64,000 nucleotides of DNA, from positions 186,001-250,000 of the forward strand of contig NC_089399.1 in NCBI RefSeq assembly GCF_003171515.1, written 5' to 3'. Shown in pieces: positions 47,114 through 55,057 of this stretch. Below the pieces are notes generated by a model. It searched no databases. It worked only from the letters and a program-made list of their open reading frames with translations, and was not told where the DNA came from. This DNA comes from Pyrenophora tritici-repentis (Eukaryota; Ascomycota; Dothideomycetes; Pleosporales; Pleosporaceae). Both the position numbers and the translations under genes were made by a program. How positions within the stretch are numbered: position 1 is the stretch's first letter; each line of letters opens with the position of its first letter.

Positions 47114-48871
47114 CTAGGGCTTCTTACGCGGCGGCGACACCGTATAAGCTGCAATAGCGGCAGCGTCCTTCCGCTCCTACCACATGCGCAGGAACGCTTG
47201 GTGATTATTATTAAGCCAGCCGTCGCGATAGTGCACGCCGTCGCGGGCAGTAATATAGGTGTTAGGCACCTTCTAGAGCGCCGCGAGGTGGTGCTTGTAG
47301 TGCGAATGGAGTACTGTAGCAGCGTAGTAGACAGGCGCGTCGTTAAATTTTGTATAGTACTTAGCAAGCTTACTGTGCGCAAGGTTAACGTGCGTAATAA
47401 GATAATCTTTAGGCGCGTTAGAATCTTCGTAATTAATGTCCTTTAGGCGGTCTTTAAGAGCTTCAAGCTGGTTAAGCAGCTATTTAAACGTTACTAGAAC
47501 CTCCTATATAGCGCCATAGCGGCCGTAGAGGCCGCGGCCTTTAAGCAGCCGTGTAGCTTCCGCAAATGGCTTAAGGAGTTGAATATACTCCGTAATTATC
47601 GCCCAGTCCTTGCCACTTAGGCCGCCCTCGCGTATATATAGTCGCGGCTGCGAAGCAGGCGGCTGCTCGCGGTTCCTCTGGCGTCGTAAAGCTACTGTTG
47701 CGGCGCTTTGCTCCTCAAGTTTATACTTAATATAGCTATCGATAGGACCGTATAGCTTGGCTGCGCGCACAAAGGTATTAAAATAGCTATTCTAACGGGT
47801 CTTAACGGGCTTAACAAGCTGCCGGACGTTAGCCGTAACGCTTAAAGTCTCCGCCTCTTCGCGCTGTAGGCGCTCTAGCAGCTGTCGAGTTTGCGGCGTG
47901 CATATAGACGCAATCACGTCAAAGAGGACGCTAATAGGGCCGTACTTGCGCCACTCATCCATGTACTTCTCCTCGTCGTTAAGGTGGGCGGCATCATTCT
48001 CGTACGCGCTACGGTTTTTGCCCTAGATCACTAACTGCGCGCCTAAGTTAAGTATGTAGCAGCAACACTAAAGCCGCCGCTCGCTTGCGGTAAAGTTAAA
48101 CTCCTCTGCTAATAACTTAACTGTAGTATTATTGTTACTTGCGTTGTTAAGCACAAAGTACCTAACGTTTGCGTTATTAACGCTAAATAGCCGTAGTATT
48201 GTCGCTGCTACAGAGGCTATATTATTGCTAGTGTGCGCTCTATGTAGCTTAGGCAACCCGAGCAGGTGGTCGACTAGCTTGCCCTCACCGTCAAGGTAGT
48301 GTACGCAGAGACCAGTAAAAGCATACTACCCACTAGTCGAAGTCTAGTTGTCAAAGGATACGTGTATAAGCGACTAGGCTTTGCAAAGGTAGGCGGCAAC
48401 GGCTGGTACGTATACGTTGTACTTAGCAATAATATAGTTACGGAGCGTTTAGTGGCTACGCTAAAGGAGGGCTTTAGCTAGCGGGTTCACGGCCGCAATT
48501 ATGGCTCGAAACTACGGCGTTTCTATTACGCGGAGGCTCTAGTTGTCCGCGACTACCTAGTCCTTTAGCGCGTCCTAAAATCGAGAGGTTAAAAAGCTTA
48601 CTGCTATCTTATTTGCTACCTCCTGCGATACTTCTATACCTTATAATATGTACTTGTGATTTTGCAAGCGCGCCTATAATGTTGCCTTCCTAGCTAGCAA
48701 TTAGTATAGGTCCGTCAGGTCTAAGTGAGTGCCCAGGCCTGTTGCTCGAGAGGTGTCGGCCAGCGTTCGTAGTGCTGTCAGCCTCGTAGCACGCCTCCTG
48801 CTGCCGTCGTTGGTGGCAGTACTAGCAAAGCTAGTAGTTCTTCTTGTGCTTGCGGTGCCAGACGCCCCAGC
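47114..48871 (-). pseudogene. hAT transposase, catalytic/C-terminal part, degraded
   Basis: The minus strand translates to a recognisable hAT transposase broken by TAG codons. Readable parts are GLCVHYLDGEGKLVDHLLG, LPKLHRAHTSNNIASVAA and VRYFVLNNASNNNTTVKL. Further on come RAAKLYGPIDSYIKYKLEEQ, LLKPFAEATRLLKGRGLYG and, near the end, PVYYAATVLHSHYKHHLAAL and a C-terminal PPRKKP. Stops fall where Trp or Gln is expected: in AI-stop-EVLVTF, K-stop-LLNQLEALKD, AAL-stop-KVPNTY, W-stop-ERKDAA and DN-stop-TSTSG. TGG to TAG and CAG to TAG are both CpA to TpA changes, on opposite strands, the pattern RIP produces. The N-terminal part lies beyond the gypsy element. Confidence 0.88.
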
Positions 48872-49059
48872 TGTGAACGGTCTGTAGGGACTGTATTCCA
48901 GCTACCTAGTCCAGATGCTATTTACAGTCAAGATGAAGAAAGAAGGTAAGACGCAAGCGGCGAGCCTGCTTTGTTTGGGTTGGCGCACGGCCCTCACGTT
49001 GCCGGGGAAGCGACTAGGCTAGCAGCCTAGTCATGTGACTCGAGGCTCAGCCCGTTACA
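48872..49059 (-). repeat. 3' LTR of gypsy element
   Basis: 188 bp, identical to the other LTR except for one extra G. It contains a 9-bp stem hairpin GACTAGGCT-AGC-AGCCTAGTC at 49012-49032. The stop codon of the pol frame lies 11 bases inside it. Confidence 0.97.
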
Positions 49060-51959
49060 TTACCCCCTCCTTTCCCTTTAGCGCGTAGTTTTCTCCATTT
49101 CCTCCAAGCGTCAGTCTTTAGTACGTTACTCACAGGTTCCCATGTCGGTTCAGTATAGTCCACCCACTTCACATATGCCTCCTTGATTTCTTTCCCTCCC
49201 TGCCTTGTTGTGCGTTCGCCCAGAATACGTTCAACCAGCCATAGCTCGTCTCCATCTACAAGTATAGGCCCTGGCTGAGTGTCTCCAACCTTCTGCGATG
49301 GGAGAGAGTCGTTAGGCGCGTAGCGAAGCAGGTCTACGTGGAAGACAGGATGGATCTTCCCCGGAACGTCAAGTTGATAAGAGTGGGAGTTGACCTGCCT
49401 CAAGACTTTGTACTTTCCATGCAACCAGTCTAGCTTCTTGGAAGGTCGTGTTGTCTTCACGTTTCTAAGGTTCAAAAACACCCAGTCTCCCTCCTTGTAT
49501 TGGGGCGCTGCTGTTCTTGTCTTGTTAGCTTGATGTTGCTGTTTCTCTTGTGTTATCGCGATCGCAGCTTGGGCCCACTCTGTTGCGTCTTGGAGTCTTT
49601 TAAGGAAGCCTTCTGCCAGTGCTTCGCCGTCTCTCTTTGGTCGGTCCTGAATAGTTCGATCCTCTACCAGCTGAATGGGTTCATTGTGATATCCGTGCAT
49701 AAAATAGAAGGGGCTTAGGCCAGTAGATGAGGCCTCGCGATTGTTGATTGCTCCCATAACGATAGGTAAAAGTGCTAGCCAATTTTCTTGCGTGTAGGTG
49801 GCCCAGATTCGAATCATCTTCTCAATCTCTTGGTTCATTCGCTCTGTTGCACCATCGGTTTGCGGATGATAGGCAGTCGACAGGCGTTGCTCAACGCTGA
49901 GGAGTTTACAGAAATGCCTCCAAAGATCGCTGACGAATTGTGGTCCTCTATCGCTCGTAATTGCCGTTGGAATACCATGAATAGGGTAATGCCGTTCTAA
50001 AAGCCGTTGTGCTACTGCTTCTGCCGAGATATCGTGCATGCCTTCCAGTTCAACTCCCTTTGTCAGCCGATCAGTGACCACCATGCAGTTCGTTGCGTCA
50101 TCGCGTCCAGATGGCGGCAAGTCCGTAATAAAATCGATTGAAAGTTCTCCCCATATACGTTCTGGGATCGGTAGCGGTTTAAGGAGGCCCTTCTTTGTCT
50201 CTCTCCATATCGTATTCCTCCCGCAAATCTCGCAGTTACGGACAAAGCGTCGCACGTCGCTTGCTACACCTGACCAGAAGAACTGCCTTGATAAGATTGA
50301 GTAGGTAAGATCTCGTCCAGGATGGCCGGTGATATGCGAGTCGTGAATATTTTGAATAATTCGTGTGCGAAGTGGTTCGCAGTCAGGGATCCATATCCGG
50401 TCTCGAAATCGCAACAGGCCTCTCTCGTCTAGGGTGCATTCTGCTATACTCACTGACTTCTCCTTCTGAAGTTTGGTAGGGAGGTTCCGCTCCTTGTTTG
50501 CTACCAGCGTAGTGAGCTCCTGATAAAGCTTATCCTCTTGGCGGCTTCGGTGCCAGAGATTTTGCATGTCCTGGTCCTCAAACATGCGTATCTCTTCTGT
50601 GAAGTCAATCTCCTCGGACGACAGGGACTGGATTTGAACACTCTGCAAGTGCTTGCTCTGGAAAAGACGGATAAATCGAGACCGTATTCGTTCATCGTCG
50701 TAGTTGGCGGGTAGGTCTTGTTCTCGTCGTGACAGGGCGTCAGGTTTTCCCATAGTCTTTCCAGGTTTCCATTCCAGGGAGAAGTCGAATCGTGAGAGAA
50801 ACTCTGACCAACGTACTTGTCTTTCAGACAGCTGTCGTTCGCGGTAGAAGTATTGAAGGTTCTTGTGGTCCGTCAGAACTGTGAACTTCCTAACCATACG
50901 TAGTTCAGGAGCCCATGCTTCTAAGCAACGAACAATAGCTAGAAGCTCCTTGTCATGAATTGGATAATTGGCCTCTGTTGGTGAGTGCTTCTTTGAGTAG
51001 TAGGCAACGGGTTGCCAGTTGTTGTTCTTGTCCTTCTGCAGCAATAGGCCGCCAGTTGCATGTCCTGAGGAGTCGGCTTCTACCAAGGTGTCCTTCTCTG
51101 GATCAAAATGGCCGAGTATTGGTGCTGTAATGAGAAGTTCCTTAATCGTTTCAAATGCTTGATTGCAAGCCTCGTCCCAATGAAAAACCATCTCTTTCTT
51201 AGTTAGGTTGATAAGCGGTTCAGCAATGTCCGAGAAGTTTGGTATAAAAACTCGGTAAAAGTTGGCAAAACCAATAAATGCTCGGATAGCCTTAACTGAC
51301 GTTGGTGTAGCCCATTCGCGGATTGCGATAATCTTTTCAGGATCAACTCGAATGCCCACTTCTGCTTCCACAATGTACCCGAGGTATTTGACTCGTTTAG
51401 TCTCGAACTCGCACTTGTCGATATCAATCTGCAGTCCAGCGTCTATAAGGCGTTGAAGAACCTTTCCAACCTTCTCTCTGTGATCCTGAAGCGATCCTGA
51501 CGAGTAGATTAAGATGTCGTCAACGTAGGCTGAAACAAAGTCGTCAAGGTAATCCTGTAGAACACCATTTACGTAGCGTTGAAATGCGGCTGGTGCTCCT
51601 GTTAGTCCGAAGGGAGCAACCCGCCATTCGAATAGGCCGTATCTTGTTCGGAAAGCTGTCTTCCATTCTTCTCCTTTGGCCACACGGATCTTGTGGAAGG
51701 CTGCGATAACGTCAAGTTTTGTGAACCATTTAGCTTTAGCTACATTTCTCAGTGTTTCTGTGAATAGAGGCAGAGGGTAACGGTCCTTCCTGGTGATGTT
51801 GTTCAAGCCTCGGTAGTCAACGCAAAATCGGATGCCCCCTCCTGGCTTTTTGACCATCAGGACGGGTGCAGCTGCGGGAGAGTTACTTGCGCGGATAAAA
51901 TCCTTGTCTAACAGCTCGGTGAGAGTTTTCCTAAGCACTAGTAACTCTTCTCGGCTCAT
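49047..51959 (-). CDS. Pol: reverse transcriptase, RNase H, integrase and chromodomain
   Basis: 970 codons without a stop; the Met at 51959 is internal to the natural polyprotein. RT motifs include LMVKKPGGGIRFCVDYRGLN (about residues 34-53), FGLTGAPAAFQ and the catalytic YVDD at 145-148. RNase H has acidic residues in LVEADSSG (Asp296), HDKELL (Glu338) and LTDHK (Asp364). The integrase HHCC finger runs from HDSHITGH (539-546) to CEIC (576-579). Its catalytic triad is Asp609, Asp670, Glu706, with 35 residues between the last two. A chromodomain (WLVERILGERTT, VKWVDYTEPTWEPVSNV) lies at about 907-946 and would target heterochromatin. The frame ends inside the 3' LTR. The connection to protease is broken by a shift (see that entry). 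Confidence 0.96.
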   Translation of the reverse strand: MSREELLVLRKTLTELLDKDFIRASNSPAAAPVLMVKKPGGGIRFCVDYRGLNNITRKDRYPLPLFTETLRNVAKAKWFTKLDVIAAFHKIRVAKGEEWKTAFRTRYGLFEWRVAPFGLTGAPAAFQRYVNGVLQDYLDDFVSAYVDDILIYSSGSLQDHREKVGKVLQRLIDAGLQIDIDKCEFETKRVKYLGYIVEAEVGIRVDPEKIIAIREWATPTSVKAIRAFIGFANFYRVFIPNFSDIAEPLINLTKKEMVFHWDEACNQAFETIKELLITAPILGHFDPEKDTLVEADSSGHATGGLLLQKDKNNNWQPVAYYSKKHSPTEANYPIHDKELLAIVRCLEAWAPELRMVRKFTVLTDHKNLQYFYRERQLSERQVRWSEFLSRFDFSLEWKPGKTMGKPDALSRREQDLPANYDDERIRSRFIRLFQSKHLQSVQIQSLSSEEIDFTEEIRMFEDQDMQNLWHRSRQEDKLYQELTTLVANKERNLPTKLQKEKSVSIAECTLDERGLLRFRDRIWIPDCEPLRTRIIQNIHDSHITGHPGRDLTYSILSRQFFWSGVASDVRRFVRNCEICGRNTIWRETKKGLLKPLPIPERIWGELSIDFITDLPPSGRDDATNCMVVTDRLTKGVELEGMHDISAEAVAQRLLERHYPIHGIPTAITSDRGPQFVSDLWRHFCKLLSVEQRLSTAYHPQTDGATERMNQEIEKMIRIWATYTQENWLALLPIVMGAINNREASSTGLSPFYFMHGYHNEPIQLVEDRTIQDRPKRDGEALAEGFLKRLQDATEWAQAAIAITQEKQQHQANKTRTAAPQYKEGDWVFLNLRNVKTTRPSKKLDWLHGKYKVLRQVNSHSYQLDVPGKIHPVFHVDLLRYAPNDSLPSQKVGDTQPGPILVDGDELWLVERILGERTTRQGGKEIKEAYVKWVDYTEPTWEPVSNVLKTDAWRKWRKLRAKGKGGGNVTG
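49060..49081 (-). other. Polypurine tract
   Basis: Sense strand AAAGGGAAAGGAGGGGGTAA directly abuts the 3' LTR. It is the expected primer for plus-strand DNA synthesis. The pol frame reads through it (Lys-Gly-Lys-Gly-Gly-Gly). Confidence 0.9.
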
Positions 51960-52740
51960 GCCGTAGAGCGGACCCCATGGAATGGTCTTCTCGTTTCCGT
52001 CTTGATCCTTTTCAATCTCAATGTGGAGATCAACGCCTTTACGATGCGGGGAAGTTTCTCAGCTAGGAAATGGTCGAAAGCCTTCAGCCATTGGTGGTAC
52101 TGGGGTGGGAGCTTCGTCTTTGGATCGGATCGTTTGCGCGGTTTCAAAGCTTTCTCAATGTCGGCGATGGAAACAGCGAACAGTCCAGTGTCGAGCGCAA
52201 TACCGTCTCCTTTGTTCTTCCTACGGCTTCTTCTCACCTCCGCCATGAATGCGGAAGCCATCACCTGAGTAGCCTTCATTAGTGGTGGCTTGTATGACGC
52301 TTTCTTGTGGTTCCATGCGCGGATGTTTGACGCGCCGATATCTAGGCAGCCTTGTTTGGCCGAAATTGTGACGTCGGCATCTTCTAACCAGGGCTTTCCT
52401 AGGATCACGTCGTAAGTTAGGCCAGGTACAACGTAGAAGAAGACGCGTTTCTGCTGGTGGCCGTCTATGTCTATCGAGGCGTAAGTAACTGTATCTAGGA
52501 CAGTACTTGGTTCTGCGTTCTTCCCAGCTGCTTCCTCTAGCTGGCGCGGGCTATCTTGATTGATGGCAGTCTCAGAGATCGAAAGAGTTGTTCATTAATG
52601 GCAGAATAGCAAAGGCAACCTGAGTCAACAAGTCCAGTGACAAAGTCAGTTCCATTAAGTCTAACGTCCAGTACAAAGGGATCGCTATCCATCTTTTGCT
52701 TTCCGGTCTCTTTCCATTCTTTCTGAGCTGCCGCGTGTTC
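51956..52740 (-). pseudogene. Aspartic protease and linker part of pol, frame-broken
   Basis: Directly after the gag TAG, in the same frame, the minus strand reads KMDSDPFVLDVRLNGTDF and the active-site triplet in LVDSGC. The frame then fails. The continuation (RQLEEAAGKNAEPSTVLD, then VFFYVVPGLTYDVILGKPW) is one frame away after about 52580. A second shift occurs at the G4 run 52048-52051, just before the RT frame; a five-base run would keep the LPPHR motif common in this family in frame. At least two single-base indels therefore separate gag from RT. These could be real damage or base-calling errors. Confidence 0.82.
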
Positions 52741-53937
52741 CTATTGCTCTGCTTCGGAGTCTTCTGGATCTTCCTCCTCTACAGCTGCCTTGGTGACCAC
52801 AGTACTCTTTGCTGTCTTGACGCTAACGTGAGTTGGTCGTAGAGCGGCTGCTAACGGGCATGTAGCTATTCGGCAATTGTTGCGGCCGCATCGGAGGCAG
52901 CGTCGTTCCTGGCGTCGAGCATCGATTTCCTCTTGGTTGACCCATTTTGCTCGTTTTCCAATAAGTTCTCGGTCTTCGGGACGCCTAGATGGATATCCAT
53001 TCATGTTGGTCTTGCCGCGGAGGCCGACAGCGTTCACTTGGGTAGTTGTAGGCTGCGTAGGTTCCCATTCCATCATGTCTTCGGGGGAAACTGCTGTGAG
53101 CGTGGCATTATTTGATTTTGCTGGTGGTTCATAGGTTGGTGCATTTTCAGCAGTTCGGCTACCGTAACGGCGGGTTGTTTTCGTCCATTGGCCGAACAAC
53201 TCCATGTCGTTGCTAAGATCTGCACACTTCTGAGCGAACCTTGCGTATGTGCTTGTTTCTGCTCCTGATGTACCAACAAGCCTATCCTTTATCCTACCAC
53301 TTAATGCATTGCGTAAGTAGGATATCTTCGTATGCTCAGGCCAGCTTTCTGCGTCAGCGTTGGCCATCTCTTTCTCAAACCGTGGATAGAAGGAAATAAA
53401 CGTCTCGTCGTCCTTCTGGCGTATAGAGTAGAGGTTCTGAATGGCTTTCTCCTTCCGATTTCGTTCGCCGTAGAGGAGTTCAAGGCGGTCAAGCAGCTTG
53501 AAAGGGTTTGGCGATTCTTCTTTAACTTGTATCTCGTAGTATGTTGTAACGTTGGTTTTCGCTGCCCCATCAAGACGCATGTAGACGTAGCGTAGCTGAG
53601 CTTTTAGGCTTCCAATAGCTTGCGCGTCTTCTTCGATCTTGCCCTCCATCTCTAGCTTCCATCCTCGCCATTGTGATTTGTTTCCACCAAACGTAGGCGG
53701 GTGGGGTAAGCTGTGCCGCGGCTTTGGGGTTATAGGCACAGATGTGTTCGAAGTCTCGGAGGTTGGCGTTGGATCAGTGGTGGCGTCTGTATTGTGACCA
53801 GGCGTTTGAGGTAGCTCGTGCGATGGTGCTTCCAGCCTCTCCATCCTAGTGCTCATGTCTTCAAGTCTCTGTAGTAGCGACTGTAACAGCTGGTTCGAAT
53901 CGTTCGTCGTCATGTCAGTATCCCCGGGGGAGCTCAT
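52741..53937 (-). CDS. Gag (capsid/nucleocapsid) protein
   Basis: 398 residues from the first ATG after the leader. A coiled-coil-like start (NQLLQSLLQRLEDMSTRM) is followed by a Thr/Pro-rich segment. Next comes a gag domain (SLPHPPTFGGNKSQWRGW to KISYLRNALSGRIKDRL) typical of fungal Ty3/gypsy elements. A zinc-knuckle-like motif CLRCGRNNCRIATC lies near residues 352-365, with Cys in place of the usual His. An acidic tail (VEEEDPEDSEAEQ) ends at TAG. The protease frame continues in phase right after this TAG, so gag and pol are separated by one stop codon rather than a frameshift. Confidence 0.93.
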   Translation of the reverse strand: MSSPGDTDMTTNDSNQLLQSLLQRLEDMSTRMERLEAPSHELPQTPGHNTDATTDPTPTSETSNTSVPITPKPRHSLPHPPTFGGNKSQWRGWKLEMEGKIEEDAQAIGSLKAQLRYVYMRLDGAAKTNVTTYYEIQVKEESPNPFKLLDRLELLYGERNRKEKAIQNLYSIRQKDDETFISFYPRFEKEMANADAESWPEHTKISYLRNALSGRIKDRLVGTSGAETSTYARFAQKCADLSNDMELFGQWTKTTRRYGSRTAENAPTYEPPAKSNNATLTAVSPEDMMEWEPTQPTTTQVNAVGLRGKTNMNGYPSRRPEDRELIGKRAKWVNQEEIDARRQERRCLRCGRNNCRIATCPLAAALRPTHVSVKTAKSTVVTKAAVEEEDPEDSEAEQ

Positions 53938-53956
53938 TATAGCGGTGCTTTGGTTG

Positions 53957-54064
53957 CTGCGTGTTCTGCGTGTTCTGCGTGTTCTGCGTATTCTGCGTAT
54001 TCTGCGTATTCTGCGTATTCTGCGTGTTCTGCGTGTTCTGCGTGTTCTGCGTATTCTGCGTGTT
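53957..54064 (-). repeat. 12 x 9-bp tandem repeat in the gypsy leader
   Basis: Plus strand units CTGCGTRTT, twelve in a row with no indel; R is G,G,G,A,A,A,A,G,G,G,A,G in order. It lies between the primer-binding site and the gag ATG, in the untranslated leader. Confidence 0.95.
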
Positions 54065-54071
54065 CTTCTTG

Positions 54072-54083
54072 ATCTTGACTGTA
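54072..54083 (-). other. Self-priming primer-binding site
   Basis: Sense sequence TACAGTCAAGAT lies immediately after the 5' LTR and pairs over 12 of 12 bases with ATCTTGACTGTA inside the LTR (54135-54146). This matches the arrangement known for the Tf1/sushi elements, in which the 5' end of the transcript folds back to prime minus-strand synthesis instead of a tRNA. Confidence 0.85.
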
Positions 54084-54270
54084 TGTGAACGGTCTGTAGG
54101 GACTGTATTCCAGCTACCTAGTCCAGATGCTATTTACAGTCAAGATGAAGAAAGAAGGTAAGACGCAAGCGGCGAGCCTGCTTTGTTTGGGTTGGCGCAC
54201 GGCCCTCACGTTGCCGGGAAGCGACTAGGCTAGCAGCCTAGTCATGTGACTCGAGGCTCAGCCCGTTACA
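54084..54270 (-). repeat. 5' LTR of gypsy element
   Basis: 187 bp. The segment 54135-54146 (sense ATCTTGACTGTA) is perfectly complementary to the adjacent primer-binding site. If this element works like Tf1, transcription starts at about 54146, leaving a transcribed LTR part of 63 nt. Confidence 0.97.
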
Positions 54271-54530
54271 CCAGCCGTGGCGGTAGATCCAGCTTTTTGG
54301 CCCGCCACGACCACAGCGCTCAACTTGGCGCCGCTCTAGGTATGGCACGCGCTTAAAATCAAGCCCGACGTAGTTGTCGTCGTCGTCGTTGGGTGTGTCC
54401 GCCTGTACTACAACGGGCTCATCGGCCTGAGCCTCGCACGCAGTATCGCTAATAGTAGGCGCGTTCGATAGCGACGGTCGAGGAGAAGCGCGCTTATCGT
54501 ATTCGATGAGGCGGCGGAGGCCTGAGTTAG
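54271..54530 (-). pseudogene. hAT transposase, N-terminal part with start of BED-type zinc finger
   Basis: The minus strand reads RRLIEYDKRASPRPSLSNAP, then an acidic stretch ending DDDDNYVGLDFKR, and SWIYRHGW up to the gypsy insertion. On the other side of the insertion (48871 downward) the frame goes on as GVWHRKHKKNY with Cys and His residues of a BED-like finger. The gypsy element therefore landed in the DNA-binding-domain codons. No clear ATG was found, so the first exon is unresolved. Confidence 0.75.
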
Positions 54531-54781
54531 AGGAGTAGACATGAAGTACTCTAGAAGAAAATATGCGTCGAGTGGTTGTAGCGGGCGAGACGCGTAGAGC
54601 TTGCTGGGTAAGACTAGCGTACCCTACAAACTCTAATTAGCTAAACAGTTTACCCTTAACCTATATAGGACTAGTGCATGCCTATCTATGACTAGCGTCA
54701 TTTTGTCGCCGCTTTCAAACAACACCAGAAGTGGCTATCACGGCTGCAAAATACGGCCTTAAAATGGCTGACGTCAGTCCA

Positions 54782-54890
54782 ACGTCAGTCAGTTCAGTCA
54801 GTCTAGAGGCTTCTTGAACTGACTGAACTGACGTCCAGCAGCCTTAACAACTGACTGACTGAACTGAGTCTTGGCAGTCAGTTCAGTCAG
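54782..54890. repeat. cluster of ACTGACTGAACTGACT inverted repeats
   Basis: Two hairpin pairs: 54782-54802 with 54818-54834 (ACGTCAGT...CAGTTCAGTCAGT against its complement), and 54851-54866 with 54875-54890. They share the core CTGACTGAACTGA. They lie between the hAT and Tc1 remnants and could be terminal or subterminal repeats of a MITE or a third element. Confidence 0.85.
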
Positions 54891-55057
54891 TTCTAACTGA
54901 GTTACCTGACTGATAGCAAGTCTGGCGCAAAGGGCAGTAGCTTTAGTTAAAGAATCGTTTTTTAATAGTAATACCAATCAATGCTAGAACCTCTACCACG
55001 AGCTAGCTTGCCATTCTTCTAATTCCATCGCCACTAAGGCTTTCAGCCAGGTATTGC

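Larger units (their letters stand above)
48872..54270 (-). mobile_element. Full-length Ty3/gypsy chromodomain retrotransposon, self-priming type
   Basis: 5399 bp, transcribed on the minus strand, bounded by LTRs of 188 and 187 bp (TG...CA). It is flanked by the 5-bp target duplication CCAGC (48867-48871 and 54271-54275). Order in the sense direction: 5' LTR, PBS, 9-bp tandem-repeat leader, gag, protease, RT-RNase H, integrase, chromodomain, PPT, 3' LTR. The LTRs differ by one G in a G run (GGGG at 49004-49007 versus GGG), which indicates a very recent insertion. gag and the RT-integrase frame are open, but the protease region has frame breaks, so this copy is probably not autonomous as sequenced. 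The PBS suggests membership of the Tf1/sushi self-priming group. Confidence 0.96.
46692..54669 (-). mobile_element. RIP-degraded hAT transposon containing a nested Ty3/gypsy element (boundaries uncertain)
   Basis: A hAT transposase reads on the minus strand from about 54530 to 47114, split by the gypsy insertion at 48872-54270. Candidate ends are CCTATCTAGGTTAAA (46692) and its inverted partner CCTATATAGGTTAAG (54669 to 54655), 13 of 15 matching. No 8-bp target duplication could be seen, so the ends are tentative. The left end is complicated by the foldback. Removing the gypsy element and one CCAGC copy restores a continuous hAT frame across the junction. Confidence 0.65.

Noticed and set aside
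53957..54064. 9-bp array as a coding repeat on the plus strand
   Set aside because: The plus-strand frame (Arg/Val/Leu repeats) has no gene context; the array is in the untranslated leader of the minus-strand retrotransposon.
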